Source of the DNA: Desulfobulbaceae bacterium
GTDB lineage: Bacteria > Desulfobacterota > Desulfobulbia > Desulfobulbales > Desulfocapsaceae
Length of the DNA: 64,000 bases
Assembly (NCBI GenBank): GCA_024636345.1
Contig: JAGXHG010000036.1
Span: forward strand, 1-64,000
Direction: 5' to 3'
The notes beneath the pieces are model-generated. The model did no database searches, was not told the origin of the DNA, and worked only from the letters and a program-made list of their open reading frames with translations. This document shows, in pieces, positions 16,367 through 25,813 of the stretch (position 1 is its first letter; every line of letters starts with the position of its first letter). The position numbers were made by a program, and so were the translations under genes.

Positions 16367-19008
16367 CCTCTTTTCGCCTGCGTACTTATCTTATTGTCTA
16401 CTGCACCATTATTCCTTTGTTGCTGACGGCGGCGATCATATCTCTTTATTCCAGCCGTTTTAAGGATTATGCCATTGATAACCTTATCGCTTATGGCGAG
16501 GTTATTACCAGAAATACCGCTTTTTCCGTGGCTGATGACCTGATTACAGAAAACTACGCCCCCTTGCAGGAATTCCTCCAGGATATTGTTTTCAGGAATG
16601 ATGAAGTGGATGCTATTCAGATCAGTGATAGTCAAGGGATGATTCTGGCTGCCTCCGATGTGAAACTCCTTGGCTCAGTTATGGAGACTGAGCCAGTTGG
16701 TAAATATATTACCAGGGGCGAAGGGGAGTACGTCTGTATTGATTATGATCAGGCCCAACTTATTATCACCGCACCCATAGTTGTTGGTAAGATTGAGCTT
16801 GGTAAAACCCGGGTCTTCCTGTCCATGCGGGCCAGCTTATCCCATCTCCATGCAATTCAGAGAAATGGGGTGATCATCGGTCTATGTTGCTGGTTGTTTG
16901 CCGTTGCTATCGGCTATTTTCTGGCAAGATATCTGACCGCTCCGCTGCAGAGGTATATGACCGCCGCTGACAGTATAAGCCGCGGGGAATTTAATGTACA
17001 GATCCCTGAGTCGCGCTGGGTGCTTGAGCTGGACAGGTTCGGCCATACTTTAAAGGCCATGGCCTCTGCCATAGCGAGCCGCGAACAAAAGTTACAGGAC
17101 TCTGAGAAAAAGTTCCGGCAGCTGTTTGAGCGGGCCATTGAAGGAATCTTTGTAGCTGATGGAAAAGGGCAGTTGTTAGATGTCAATCCTGCCTTCTTGC
17201 AGATACTCAGTGCTGCCTCCAGAGGAATCTTGCTTGATCAGAATCTGTTTGCCAATATCTTTGAAAATGAAGAAGCCCTTGCTCATTTTAAGGAGGAGAT
17301 AGCCAAAAATGGATTTGTCAAAGATTATGAATTGACCTTGATAAGAAGTGACAGCTCTCCTGTCATTGTGTCCCTGACTTGTCATATGGTCAAGGGAGAT
17401 GACGGCTCCATTATGAAATATGAGGGGCTGATCAGGGATATCAGTGTGCAGAAAAGCGCGGAGAAAGAAATTGTCCGTATGCGAAACTATCTCAATAATA
17501 TCATAGAATCGATGCCTTCCATGTTGGTTACGCTCGATGCGGATTCGATTGTTACCCAATGGAACAGTGCAGCTTGCCGGCTTACCGGTATTTCGTCCCG
17601 TGATGCCATCGGCAGGAAAATTTATGAAATTGTTCCAATTTTCAGTAAATATTCCCAGCAGGTAGATACCATAAAATATCAGCACCGTCCGCTCACACTC
17701 TATCGTGAAAAGATGACGGAGGATGCCGAACATCTCTATAACGTGACTTTTTTCCCTCTGATTGCCAATGGAGTGAATGGGGTTGCTCTTCGTCTTGATG
17801 ATATCACCGAACTTGATCTCAAGGAACAACAGCTGCGGCAGGCCCAGAAAATGGAATCTGTAGGTACCCTGGCGGGAGGTCTGGCTCATGATTTTAACAA
17901 TGTTCTGGCTGCGATTCTGGGAAATTTGTCCTTACTCAAATATAAAATTCACAGTCCGCTAGGTCTTTCTGTCTCAGAGATCCAAGAATATCTGGAACGT
18001 ATGGAAACAGCTGGAAGCCGCGCTGTAGACATGGTGCGGCAGTTACTTACTTTATCCCGTCGCCATCAGATGGATCTGGTACCGGTTGATCTGAATCTCT
18101 CAGTAAAACATGTGCGGAAAATTGGTGAGAATACTTTTGATAAGTCGGTACAGGTGGATATTCATCTAGCAGAGTGTCCTGCCTATGTGCTGGCTGATAT
18201 TACGGAAATGGAACAGGTCCTCCTGAACCTCTGTATTAATAGTATTCATGCCATGACTATTATGCGGGAAGAGGGCTTCTGGGGCGGCACTTTGACCATT
18301 GCCATTGATAAGGTTGTAGTTGATCAGCTCTTTCAAAAAAGGCATCCTGAAGCAATGGGTTGTGCTTATTGGAAGGTGTCGGTCAGTGATACCGGGGTCG
18401 GCATGGATACCAAGACAGCTGCCAAGATCTTTGATCCATTTTTTACCACCAAGGAACAGGGCAAGGGGACTGGTCTTGGATTGGCTATGGTCTATAATAT
18501 TATCAGACAAGAGCATGGCTTTATTGACGTTTATTCGGAGCCTGGACAAGGTTCAACCTTTAATGTCTATCTGCCTTTGCTGGAGCGTGAAGGGGTGGAG
18601 CCTGCCTCTGCCCGTGACACATTATTAGCCATCAGTCGTGGCGATGGTCTTGTCCTGGTAGTGGATGATGATGATATAGTCAGGAAGATGGCGGAGGATA
18701 TTCTGCAGGCCGTAGGATATACTGTGCTGACTGCATCTAACGGTAAGGAAGGCGTGGAAATGTATCGGCAGTATAATACCAGCATCAAGGGTGTGTTGCT
18801 TGATATGGCCATGCCGGTCATGTCTGGCCGGGAGGCCTTTATGGAGATGAAGCAAATCAATTCGGAGGTGAAGGTTCTCCTTGCCTCGGGATTCAGGCAG
18901 GATGAACGGGTAGAAGAGATTCTGGGGCTTGGGGTGAAGACTTTTCTGCAAAAGCCATATACGATTTCCAGTCTGGCCCTGACTATGAAGCAGGTTATTG
19001 AGTCATGA
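16363..19008 (+). CDS. Membrane-bound hybrid histidine kinase (HAMP-PAS-PAS-HisKA-HATPase-REC)
   Basis: 881 aa. TM1 at about residues 7-28, a periplasmic domain of about 140 residues, TM2 at about 170-190, then HAMP ([19 protein letters not shown]). Two PAS domains follow (about 245-370 and 375-490). The HisKA phospho-site is [16 protein letters not shown], the HATPase_c has DTGVGMD and [11 protein letters not shown], and the C-terminal receiver has its Asp in [11 protein letters not shown]. It overlaps both neighbouring PhnD-like genes by 4 nt, so kinase and binding proteins are translationally coupled. No DNA-binding response regulator is in the cassette; output may pass to the diguanylate cyclase at 19830 or to an unlinked regulator. 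Confidence 0.92.
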   Translation: MTSFRLRTYLIVYCTIIPLLLTAAIISLYSSRFKDYAIDNLIAYGEVITRNTAFSVADDLITENYAPLQEFLQDIVFRNDEVDAIQISDSQGMILAASDVKLLGSVMETEPVGKYITRGEGEYVCIDYDQAQLIITAPIVVGKIELGKTRVFLSMRASLSHLHAIQRNGVIIGLCCWLFAVAIGYFLARYLTAPLQRYMTAADSISRGEFNVQIPESRWVLELDRFGHTLKAMASAIASREQKLQDSEKKFRQLFERAIEGIFVADGKGQLLDVNPAFLQILSAASRGILLDQNLFANIFENEEALAHFKEEIAKNGFVKDYELTLIRSDSSPVIVSLTCHMVKGDDGSIMKYEGLIRDISVQKSAEKEIVRMRNYLNNIIESMPSMLVTLDADSIVTQWNSAACRLTGISSRDAIGRKIYEIVPIFSKYSQQVDTIKYQHRPLTLYREKMTEDAEHLYNVTFFPLIANGVNGVALRLDDITELDLKEQQLRQAQKMESVGTLAGGLAHDFNNVLAAILGNLSLLKYKIHSPLGLSVSEIQEYLERMETAGSRAVDMVRQLLTLSRRHQMDLVPVDLNLSVKHVRKIGENTFDKSVQVDIHLAECPAYVLADITEMEQVLLNLCINSIHAMTIMREEGFWGGTLTIAIDKVVVDQLFQKRHPEAMGCAYWKVSVSDTGVGMDTKTAAKIFDPFFTTKEQGKGTGLGLAMVYNIIRQEHGFIDVYSEPGQGSTFNVYLPLLEREGVEPASARDTLLAISRGDGLVLVVDDDDIVRKMAEDILQAVGYTVLTASNGKEGVEMYRQYNTSIKGVLLDMAMPVMSGREAFMEMKQINSEVKVLLASGFRQDERVEEILGLGVKTFLQKPYTISSLALTMKQVIES

Positions 19009-19820
19009 AGATTTTTGTTCTTTCTCTCTTGGTTGTGCTTTTTCTTTTTCCCCAACCGGGTGCGGCAGAATTGGTTTACGTGCCGCTGCCCGTTGAAAAC
19101 TCAGAAACAGTCATTGCCAGTCATACCCCTATGATCCGCTATCTTGCTGAAAAACTAGGAGTGCAGATCAAAATTCGCTATGAAAAAGATTATCAGCAGA
19201 TCTTACAACTTTTTAAAGAGGGAAAGATTGATCTGGTACAATTGGGGCCGCTGCCTTATGTGACCTTGAAAAAGGAAGATCCACAGGCACAACCCCTGGC
19301 AATCATGAATGAATCAGACGGAAAACCGGCTTATACCTGCGCTCTGGTAACAAGTTTTGATGGCCCTCAATCGGTTCAAGAAATAAATAGTCCACTTGCC
19401 CTGCCTCAGGCTCTTTCCACTTGCGGGCATCTTGCGGCCGCCTTGTTGCTGAAAGACCATCAGCCGGATCTCGAACAATTAGGGTATCAATATCTGGGCA
19501 ATCATGGGAAAGTAGCCCAGGCAGTTGTCCGAGGTGAGTTTAAGGCCGGTGTCATGAAGACGCAGGTGGCAAGGAAATACCAGAATTTAACGCTGAAAGT
19601 TTTAAAAGAGACAGTATCTTTTCCAGGATTTGTGATTGTCGGCAATAAAAAAACATTGGACATCAAGCAGGCACAGCAAATTGGGCAATTACTTATTCAG
19701 GCAAGTCCTGAGACCAGGTCTTCCTGGATAACAGGCAAAGATGGCTTTTCCGTAGCTGCAGATAAAGATTTTGATTTTCTCACCCGCCATATGGCAGCTA
19801 TTGACCTTCAAGCAGATTGA
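19005..19820 (+). CDS. PhnD-like periplasmic substrate-binding protein (second of two)
   Basis: 271 aa; signal peptide [19 protein letters not shown] ending at GAAE. PhnD-type features: HTPMIRYLAEKLGVQIKI, GKIDLVQLGPLPYV and GEFKAGVMKTQVARKY. It is clearly diverged from the first PhnD-like protein, so the pair may recognise different ligands. Its start overlaps the kinase stop (ATGA) and the diguanylate cyclase follows after 9 nt, placing it in the same sensory operon. Confidence 0.83.
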   Translation: MKIFVLSLLVVLFLFPQPGAAELVYVPLPVENSETVIASHTPMIRYLAEKLGVQIKIRYEKDYQQILQLFKEGKIDLVQLGPLPYVTLKKEDPQAQPLAIMNESDGKPAYTCALVTSFDGPQSVQEINSPLALPQALSTCGHLAAALLLKDHQPDLEQLGYQYLGNHGKVAQAVVRGEFKAGVMKTQVARKYQNLTLKVLKETVSFPGFVIVGNKKTLDIKQAQQIGQLLIQASPETRSSWITGKDGFSVAADKDFDFLTRHMAAIDLQAD

Positions 19821-19829
19821 ATCAAGAAT

Positions 19830-21743
19830 ATGTTGGCTCGACTTCTTAATGTAGCAGTTCTGGTGTGTCTTCTCTGGTCCAGTGGTTTTGTCTATTTGCG
19901 ACATGAACGCAACACCATGGAGAGAATGTATCTTGCTAACCAGACCACAATCTTGGATATGGCTTGGCAGGCTGTTGTCAAGTCACATAAGACTGGGATG
20001 CAGGTCTATTTTGACACTTATATTATGCAACCAGAGGTTCTAGAATTGTTGCGGGCGGCACAGGGGGGAAGTGAATCGGATCAGGCTGTTCAGCGGGTGC
20101 GATTATACAGATATCTTTACCCAATTTACCAGAAGCTGCGGGAGAGAGATGTACGACAGTTGCATTTTCATACCCCGGACTCTCGATCTTTTCTTCGTTT
20201 CCACTCCCCCAATCATTTTGGTGATTCCCTGACTGGCATCCGCCCCTCTGTGGTTATGGCCAATCGTGATCATAAGTATATTCAGGGATTTGAAACTGGG
20301 CGAATGCTGTCTGGCTTTAGAAACGTGTTTCCTATTATTGATAGCGACGAGGATCTGGGAAGTGTTGAAATCAGTCAACCTTTTGAGTCTCTTCGACGGG
20401 AAATATGGCACCTGGATAAATCCAATGATTTTATGCTTGTCTATAAGGCGTCTTTGCTTCTCCCCAAGCTCTTTGAAGAGCAGGAAAAAACATATGAATC
20501 ATCTCTTTTCAGTCAGGATTGGTTGGTGGAAGATCCAAGGCGGGAGCTTCCCGATTCGCCGCCAAAAATGTCTGATACAGCCCAAAAAATTTATGCAGGA
20601 CTGGCAGAATCACAATCTCTTCTTCAGGCACTGTCTCAACATCAACCTCAGTCCATTACTGTTAAATCCCAAGATGGATTTTATAAAGTAACAATTTTTC
20701 CACTCGAAGATGTGGAAGGTTTGACTGCTGCTGTCCTGCTTTCGTTTTCTGCCGCACCTGAAATTGATGAGATGTATTGGCATTATCGCCTGAATCTCCT
20801 GGTCTTTTCGATGATGGTGCTGTTTGTGGCCATTGCCATTCTCCTTTTTCTGCAGAGCAAACAGACTGTTGTCGAAAAACAACGGAATATTCAGTTGATT
20901 GCCAACACCATGCACGATGGTTTGTATGTTATGAATAACAAAGGTATTATTACGTTTGTCAATGCTACTGCGTCTGAGATTCTGGGATATCCTCGTCACG
21001 AATTACTGGGACAGGAAGCGCATACCCTGTTTCATCTTCAAGAAAACAGCAGCAGTTCGTTATCGGAGTGTCCAATTTTTAATGTTTTACTGACCAATAC
21101 AAGCTATACGGGGGAAGAGGTGTTCAGGCGCAAGGATGGAAGCTCTTTTGTGGCCGAGGTTTCCAGTGAACCCATGTTCAAGAAAGAGAAAATCGTTAGC
21201 GCAGTAACGATTTTCAGAGATATCACGAAACGTAAAAAGATGGAAGAACAACTCTTCCATCTTTGTAATGTCGATCCCTTGACCAATGCCTTTAATCGTC
21301 GCTATTTCCTGCAGATTCTGGAGACAGAGGTACAGAAATCTAAGAGATACGGGACTCAGTTTGTACTGGCAATGGGCGATATCGATCATTTCAAGAGGGT
21401 GAATGATACCTTTGGCCATGAGGCTGGTGACAGGGTGTTAAAAGAGATTGTTGCCTCTATTCATGAAAGAATCCGTAGTGTTGATATCTTTGCCCGTTGG
21501 GGTGGAGAAGAATTTGTGTTGTTGCTGGCCAACACCTCGCTGTCAGTTGCTGTTCCATTAGTGGAAAATATTCTTGCCAATATTCGTCTATTGGATTTTG
21601 GAGAGGTTGGGGGTGTCACTATCAGTTTTGGTGTGACGGACCACCATCAAGAGGATACCATTGATATTCTCTTGAATAGGGCCGACAAACTGCTTTATGA
21701 GGCCAAAGGAGCAGGCCGAAATTGTATCAGAGCTTCAGAGTGA
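19830..21743 (+). CDS. Membrane-anchored diguanylate cyclase with periplasmic sensor, PAS and GGDEF
   Basis: 637 aa. TM1 at about 4-22; a large periplasmic region (about 25-320) with the double-Cache-like sequence TMERMYLANQTTILDMAWQA near its start and FRNVFPIIDSDEDLGSVEI; TM2 at about 322-345; PAS at about 352-470; GGDEF at about 475-637 with an intact GGEEF signature, DPLTNAFNRRYF and GDIDHFKRVNDTFGHEAGD. It should synthesise cyclic di-GMP. There is no RxxD inhibitory site at the expected position that I can confirm. It ends the PhnD/kinase operon and is a candidate output of that sensor. Confidence 0.9.
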   Translation: MLARLLNVAVLVCLLWSSGFVYLRHERNTMERMYLANQTTILDMAWQAVVKSHKTGMQVYFDTYIMQPEVLELLRAAQGGSESDQAVQRVRLYRYLYPIYQKLRERDVRQLHFHTPDSRSFLRFHSPNHFGDSLTGIRPSVVMANRDHKYIQGFETGRMLSGFRNVFPIIDSDEDLGSVEISQPFESLRREIWHLDKSNDFMLVYKASLLLPKLFEEQEKTYESSLFSQDWLVEDPRRELPDSPPKMSDTAQKIYAGLAESQSLLQALSQHQPQSITVKSQDGFYKVTIFPLEDVEGLTAAVLLSFSAAPEIDEMYWHYRLNLLVFSMMVLFVAIAILLFLQSKQTVVEKQRNIQLIANTMHDGLYVMNNKGIITFVNATASEILGYPRHELLGQEAHTLFHLQENSSSSLSECPIFNVLLTNTSYTGEEVFRRKDGSSFVAEVSSEPMFKKEKIVSAVTIFRDITKRKKMEEQLFHLCNVDPLTNAFNRRYFLQILETEVQKSKRYGTQFVLAMGDIDHFKRVNDTFGHEAGDRVLKEIVASIHERIRSVDIFARWGGEEFVLLLANTSLSVAVPLVENILANIRLLDFGEVGGVTISFGVTDHHQEDTIDILLNRADKLLYEAKGAGRNCIRASE

Positions 21744-22315
21744 TTTCTGAACTACGATATTGTCGGTTGGTAGGACGGGATTTATTTAGACAATTGGGTA
21801 TCATTGGTGGCTGCTATCGAGTTATTCCAATTTGCATTCAAACCGGCACCTTCGTCGGCTGCACTGCGCGGCTCCTCATCGTATTACCCCTACTGCTTCA
21901 TCGTCGCTCACTTCTCTTCTCGGTGTCAACTTGAATGCTTTTTAGAATTAGAAAGCTGAACTGTGTTTGTTGATTTCTTCAGCCCTTCTCTGCTGTTCTC
22001 CTCCAGAACCATTTTTCTATCTCAACAGTTACAAAGACGAGTATCTCTGCCGCTGTAATTCGTCCCCACACAATAAGGTCAATCGGCGCACTCTGGAACG
22101 TCGGTTCGTCACCTTTAGATAGCCGTAGGCAACGCCGCGATTGCCTACGGCCGCGGCGGGTCGACCTCTTTGAATATTCCAAGGGCGCAACCGGTCTCTG
22201 TTGTCGATTATTATGCTTCCTGTCTTATTTCTGAAATGATACCGCAGGAATGAAGTTTGAACAATGAGAAAATCCGATTGCAGCCCTCACTCGAACGGGG
22301 TTTCAAAACGGTTCC
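21744..22315. other. Gene-free region between the sensory and Mla operons
   Basis: No gene recognised on either strand. It contains a perfect 11-bp inverted repeat GCCGTAGGCAA / TTGCCTACGGC (22122-22151) with an 8-nt G+C-rich loop and no T-run. The local sequence differs in composition from both neighbours and may be a degenerate insertion, but no transposase motif was found. Confidence 0.4.
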
Positions 22316-22344
22316 TTGACGTCAATAATGGAAATCAATATACT
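22316..22344 (+). promoter_or_regulatory. Sigma70-like promoter of the Mla operon
   Basis: TTGACG (22316-22321), exactly 17 bp spacer, TATACT (22339-22344). It lies 58 bp upstream of the mlaE ATG. Confidence 0.72.
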
Positions 22345-22402
22345 GAAATAAAGTACATGTATCCCAATCTCCTCCTCAATAAAGACACTTGGGAAAAAGC
22401 TG

Positions 22403-23131
22403 ATGGGTGACACTTTATCTCATAAGGGCCAAATAGGGTTTGTTGAAACCTCCAGCAGTGTGCTGATCAGCAGCAGTGGTGACTGGGTGATTGAGGGACT
22501 GGGGGATGTGGACAGAAAGCTTGAACATTTTGCCGGTAAGGTCAGCAAAAAGTCTGTCCAGTGGGATGTCTCTGCGGTGGGACGCGTTGATTCAGCAGGA
22601 ATGATGCTTTTTGTCAGGTATTATGATCTGCTGCAAAGCAATGATTGCACCATCGAGATCATTGGCGCCGGTGCCGAGCATGACACAATGTATCGGTTGC
22701 TGAGACAGTATGTCTCGGCTCCTTCTGTTGACGGGGTAACATTCTCTTCCAGATTTCTTAGAATTATCAATATGTTGGGCTGGATTGCTGTTTCATCTTT
22801 TTGGGATATGATAGCCTTTCTCTCGTTTCTTGGTGAAAATTTTATCATTTTTCTATTAGCCCTGCGTCACCCTCTGTCCATTCGTTATGGCGCGATTGTC
22901 CAAAATATCGAAGAGGCTGGGGTTCGGGCTATGCCTATCGTTGCTCTGACCAGTTTTTTAATCGGGGTGGTAATCGCTTATCAGGGAGCGGTGCAGTTGG
23001 AGAAATTTGGCGCCCATATCTTTATTGTCGATATGATCAGCATCTCAGTGACGCGGGAACTTGCCCCCCTGATTACCGCCATTGTCGTGGCTGGCCGCAC
23101 CGGCTCCTCCTATACGCTCAAATTGGGGTGA
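22403..23131 (+). CDS. mlaE: STAS-MlaE fusion, N-terminal part of ABC permease (frame broken)
   Basis: 242 aa. Residues about 10-110 are an MlaB/STAS-like domain (VQWDVSAVGRVDSAGMMLFV), followed by the MlaE permease start (ALRHPLSIRYGAIVQNIEEA, MPIVALTSFLIGVVIAYQGA, TRELAPLITAIVVAGRTGSS). MlaE is the inner-membrane subunit of the phospholipid ABC transporter that maintains outer-membrane lipid asymmetry. The frame ends at SYTLKLG-stop, while the family reads AAQIGTM here. Restoring one G near 23116 gives YTAQIGVMKITEEIDAM, which continues in the next frame. This is either a sequencing error or a recent single-base deletion. Confidence 0.9.
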   Translation: MGDTLSHKGQIGFVETSSSVLISSSGDWVIEGLGDVDRKLEHFAGKVSKKSVQWDVSAVGRVDSAGMMLFVRYYDLLQSNDCTIEIIGAGAEHDTMYRLLRQYVSAPSVDGVTFSSRFLRIINMLGWIAVSSFWDMIAFLSFLGENFIIFLLALRHPLSIRYGAIVQNIEEAGVRAMPIVALTSFLIGVVIAYQGAVQLEKFGAHIFIVDMISISVTRELAPLITAIVVAGRTGSSYTLKLG

Positions 23132-23550
23132 TGAAAATAACCGAGGAAATTGATGCCATGCGGACCATGGGTTTTGATCCCCTGCTTTTTCTGGTGCAGC
23201 CGCGGATTATAGCCCTGATGATTGTCATGCCGTTGATGATCTTCTTTGCTGACATGGTTGGGATTCTTGCAGGGATGTTCATTTCCAACATCCACTTGAA
23301 TCTTTCCTATGGCGAGTTTCTCCGCCGACTGCAGGTGGCACTCGAGGTTAAGCATGTGTGGATTGGTCTTTTCAAAGGACCATTTTTTGCATTTTTGATC
23401 GCCGCGATTGCCTGCTTCCGTGGCTTTCAGGTCTCGAAGAGCACGGAGAGCATAGGGCGCTACACTGCGATCAGTGTGGTCAACGCAATTTTTCTGGTGA
23501 TTGCCTGTGACGCTCTTTTTTCAGTCCTTTTTACGGAGCTGGGCATTTGA
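23128..23550 (+). CDS. mlaE: MlaE permease, C-terminal part (continuation after frame break)
   Basis: 140 aa holding the rest of the MlaE fold: the signature EEIDAMRTMGFDPLLFLVQP, then hydrophobic segments (ALMIVMPLMIFFADMVGILA and the final VNAIFLVIACDALFSVLF). The offset from the preceding frame is that expected for a single deleted base. Taken together with the upstream part, it makes a normal-length STAS-MlaE protein. It overlaps the ATPase start by 4 nt (TTGA). Confidence 0.88.
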   Translation: MMKITEEIDAMRTMGFDPLLFLVQPRIIALMIVMPLMIFFADMVGILAGMFISNIHLNLSYGEFLRRLQVALEVKHVWIGLFKGPFFAFLIAAIACFRGFQVSKSTESIGRYTAISVVNAIFLVIACDALFSVLFTELGI

Positions 23551-24314
23551 GTGATCCTGTTATCACCGTCGCCAATGTGGTGACAAGGTATGGCCGCAAC
23601 CTGATTCATGACGATATCAGGCTGACCGTGGGGCAGGCGGAGATCTATGGACTCCTTGGCGGCAGCGGAGCAGGAAAATCCACTTTAATGAGAGAAATGG
23701 TGATGCTGCTCTCTCCGCAGGAGGGAACAATCACGGTTCTGGGGCATGAGCTGTCAACGATCAGCCGCGCTGAGGCCTCTCTGCTGCGGCGACAGTGGGG
23801 GGTCCTTTTTCAGGGAGGAGCTCTCTATTCTTCTCTTACCGTTGCCGAGAATATTGGAATAGCCCTTAAAGAATATACCGATTTTTCCGACTCCCTGATC
23901 CAGGATATTGTTCGCCTGAAGATTAATATGGTTGGTCTTCCTGACCATGCAGCAGATCTCTATCCTGCCGAATTGAGCGGCGGCATGATCAAACGGGCAT
24001 CGCTGGCGAGGGCCCTGGCCATGGACCCGAAGCTGCTCTTTCTCGATGAACCTTCCTCAGGCCTAGATCCCGTTGGCGCTGAGGCCTTTGACAAGCTTAT
24101 TCTTAAACTGCGGGATTTGCTTGGTTTGACTGTAGTTATGGTTACCCATGATCTAGATTCCATATGGACTGTTGTTGATCGTTTTGCATTTCTGGGTGAT
24201 AAAAAGGTGATTGCCGAAGGCACCCTTGCTGAAGTCAGAAGAAATCCCCATCCCATTGTCAGGGCTTTCTTCGGGGGCGCACGGGGAATGATACGGAGCC
24301 AGAATGGAAAGTAG
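23547..24314 (+). CDS. mlaF: ABC transporter ATPase of the Mla system
   Basis: 255 aa. Walker A GGSGAGKSTLMR at about 37-48, Q-loop GVLFQGGALYSS, ABC signature ELSGGMIKRASLARALA, Walker B LLFLDEPSSGLDP and H-loop VMVTHDLDS. The GGALYSS loop and SGGM signature are typical of MlaF/Ttg2A ATPases. It starts from TTG at 23547, overlapping the permease stop, and overlaps the MCE gene by 11 nt. It powers lipid transport with MlaE and MlaD. Confidence 0.93.
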   Translation: MSDPVITVANVVTRYGRNLIHDDIRLTVGQAEIYGLLGGSGAGKSTLMREMVMLLSPQEGTITVLGHELSTISRAEASLLRRQWGVLFQGGALYSSLTVAENIGIALKEYTDFSDSLIQDIVRLKINMVGLPDHAADLYPAELSGGMIKRASLARALAMDPKLLFLDEPSSGLDPVGAEAFDKLILKLRDLLGLTVVMVTHDLDSIWTVVDRFAFLGDKKVIAEGTLAEVRRNPHPIVRAFFGGARGMIRSQNGK

Positions 24315-25197
24315 AATCAACTATACTGTCGTGGGCATCTTTGTGGTCCTGTTGTTGGCCGGGCTGATTGTTTTTGTCTATTGGCTGGGGAAATATGGAT
24401 ACAAGCAGGAACATGACTATTATTACGTCTATATGGTGGAGTCGGTTTCCGGCTTAAGCTCTGAGGCCTCGGTTAAATATCGGGGTGTGGATGTCGGTAT
24501 TGTTGAGAAGATGGGATTGAATCCAGAAAATTCTGAAGAGGTGGAGCTCCTTTTAAAGCTCAGGCACGGTACCCAGATCAAGGTGGATACCAGGGCCACG
24601 CTCAAATCCTTCGGTATAACTGGACTGGCATTTGTAGAACTGACAGGAGGGCGCAAAGATGCCCAGCTGCTGAAGAGGGAGGATAAGATCCCGGTCATTC
24701 CCGCAGCTCCTTCAACCTATGCCCGACTTGACGAGTCCTTGACTCTCCTGACAGAAAAACTGGATCGGGCCCTGGATAAGATCGATCGTCTGCTCAGTGA
24801 GCAGAACTTGCAGAATGTTGCTGGTATTCTTTCTGAAATGAAGGCTTTTCCTCAAGCTCTCAGATCACAATTACATGGGTTTAAGCTTCTTGTCGATAAC
24901 AGCATAGCCATGGAAAAAGGGATTACCCAAGCCTTTGACAAGGTTGAGTCGGCAGCCTTGGGTGTTGAGAAGATGGTCAGGAACCTTGGACATGATTATG
25001 CGGATCCGGATCAAAATATGACCACCCTGGTCCGCCAGAATCTTGAGACTTTCCATCAACTGCTTTATGAACTGGATGTCCTGGTTGGAGATATGCAAAG
25101 AGCCACCCGGGCCATAGAGGCCAGTCCAAGCGATCTGATTTTTAAGCGATCCCGGTTGCAGCCTGGGCCTGGAGAGGAGGGGTATGATGAGAAATAG
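24304..25197 (+). CDS. mlaD: MCE-domain lipid-binding protein of the Mla system
   Basis: 297 aa. N-terminal TM anchor (VVGIFVVLLLAGLIVFVYWL), then one MCE domain at about 40-125 (GLSSEASVKYRGVDVGIVEK, STYARLDESL). A long helical tail with DKALDKIDRLL-type heptads follows, as in Desulfobacterota and epsilonproteobacterial MlaD proteins that extend into the periplasm. It binds phospholipid and docks on MlaE. The SD lies within the end of the ATPase gene. Confidence 0.9.
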   Translation: MESRINYTVVGIFVVLLLAGLIVFVYWLGKYGYKQEHDYYYVYMVESVSGLSSEASVKYRGVDVGIVEKMGLNPENSEEVELLLKLRHGTQIKVDTRATLKSFGITGLAFVELTGGRKDAQLLKREDKIPVIPAAPSTYARLDESLTLLTEKLDRALDKIDRLLSEQNLQNVAGILSEMKAFPQALRSQLHGFKLLVDNSIAMEKGITQAFDKVESAALGVEKMVRNLGHDYADPDQNMTTLVRQNLETFHQLLYELDVLVGDMQRATRAIEASPSDLIFKRSRLQPGPGEEGYDEK

Positions 25198-25810
25198 ATT
25201 GAGGCAAGCTCTGGCCTTTGCCATCTTTATTATCACACTCGCTCTGTCTACAGGATGTACCTTTCAGAAGCTTCCTCCCATGGAGGTTTATGCTATTGAT
25301 CCTGGGTGGAGTCAACATGATCCGGCACAAAGAGTAAAAAAAAGTGAAGTTATTATTCAGATAGCCCCAGTCCGGGGGAGTGATGCCTTTAGCACCAACG
25401 ACATTCTCTATACGGATAAACGGCACCGTCAGCAGAGTTATGCTTTCAGTCGCTGGAGAGATGCGCCGATCAGATCGATGCAGACTGTGCTTGAGGTGAC
25501 CTTGGAGAAAAGCGGCCTTTTCAGGGCCGTACTGCCTCCAACTTCGGTATCCAAAGCTGATTTACTGCTGGAAAGCACCCTCTTTGAATTCGGGCATTTT
25601 TTTGCCGAGGACGGTTCTTCGAAAGGGGTTGTCAGGATGCGTTTCTATCTTGTCGACAATACGAGCAAGAGGGTTGTTGCCAGTAAAGAACTGGTGGCCA
25701 TGATGGAAGTTGTCACCACAGATGCCAGAGGCGCCACTGCGGCAATCAACCAGGCAGCGCTGAGTGTTGTCAGTGATCTTGTTGTCTGGTTAGAAACCGT
25801 TACGAAATAA
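25184..25810 (+). CDS. ABC-type transport auxiliary lipoprotein (PqiC/ABC_trans_aux-like)
   Basis: 208 aa. The signal peptide ends in a lipobox-like STGC near residue 25. The mature part shows the ABC_trans_aux pattern: YAIDPGWS, VIIQIAPVRGSDAFSTNDI and VLEVTLEKSGLFRAVLPPTS. Such outer-membrane lipoproteins accompany MCE transporters and replace MlaC-type partners in several phyla. GGAGG lies just before the ATG at 25184; the second ATG at 25187 is equally possible. Last gene of the Mla operon; the next gene is convergent, 3 bp away. Confidence 0.82.
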   Translation: MMRNRLRQALAFAIFIITLALSTGCTFQKLPPMEVYAIDPGWSQHDPAQRVKKSEVIIQIAPVRGSDAFSTNDILYTDKRHRQQSYAFSRWRDAPIRSMQTVLEVTLEKSGLFRAVLPPTSVSKADLLLESTLFEFGHFFAEDGSSKGVVRMRFYLVDNTSKRVVASKELVAMMEVVTTDARGATAAINQAALSVVSDLVVWLETVTK

Positions 25811-25813
25811 CTG

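Noticed and set aside
22122-22151. Intrinsic terminator or tRNA-like hairpin in the 21.7-22.3 kb gap
   Set aside because: The 11-bp stem is strong but no T-run or cloverleaf is present, so it is reported only as an inverted repeat.
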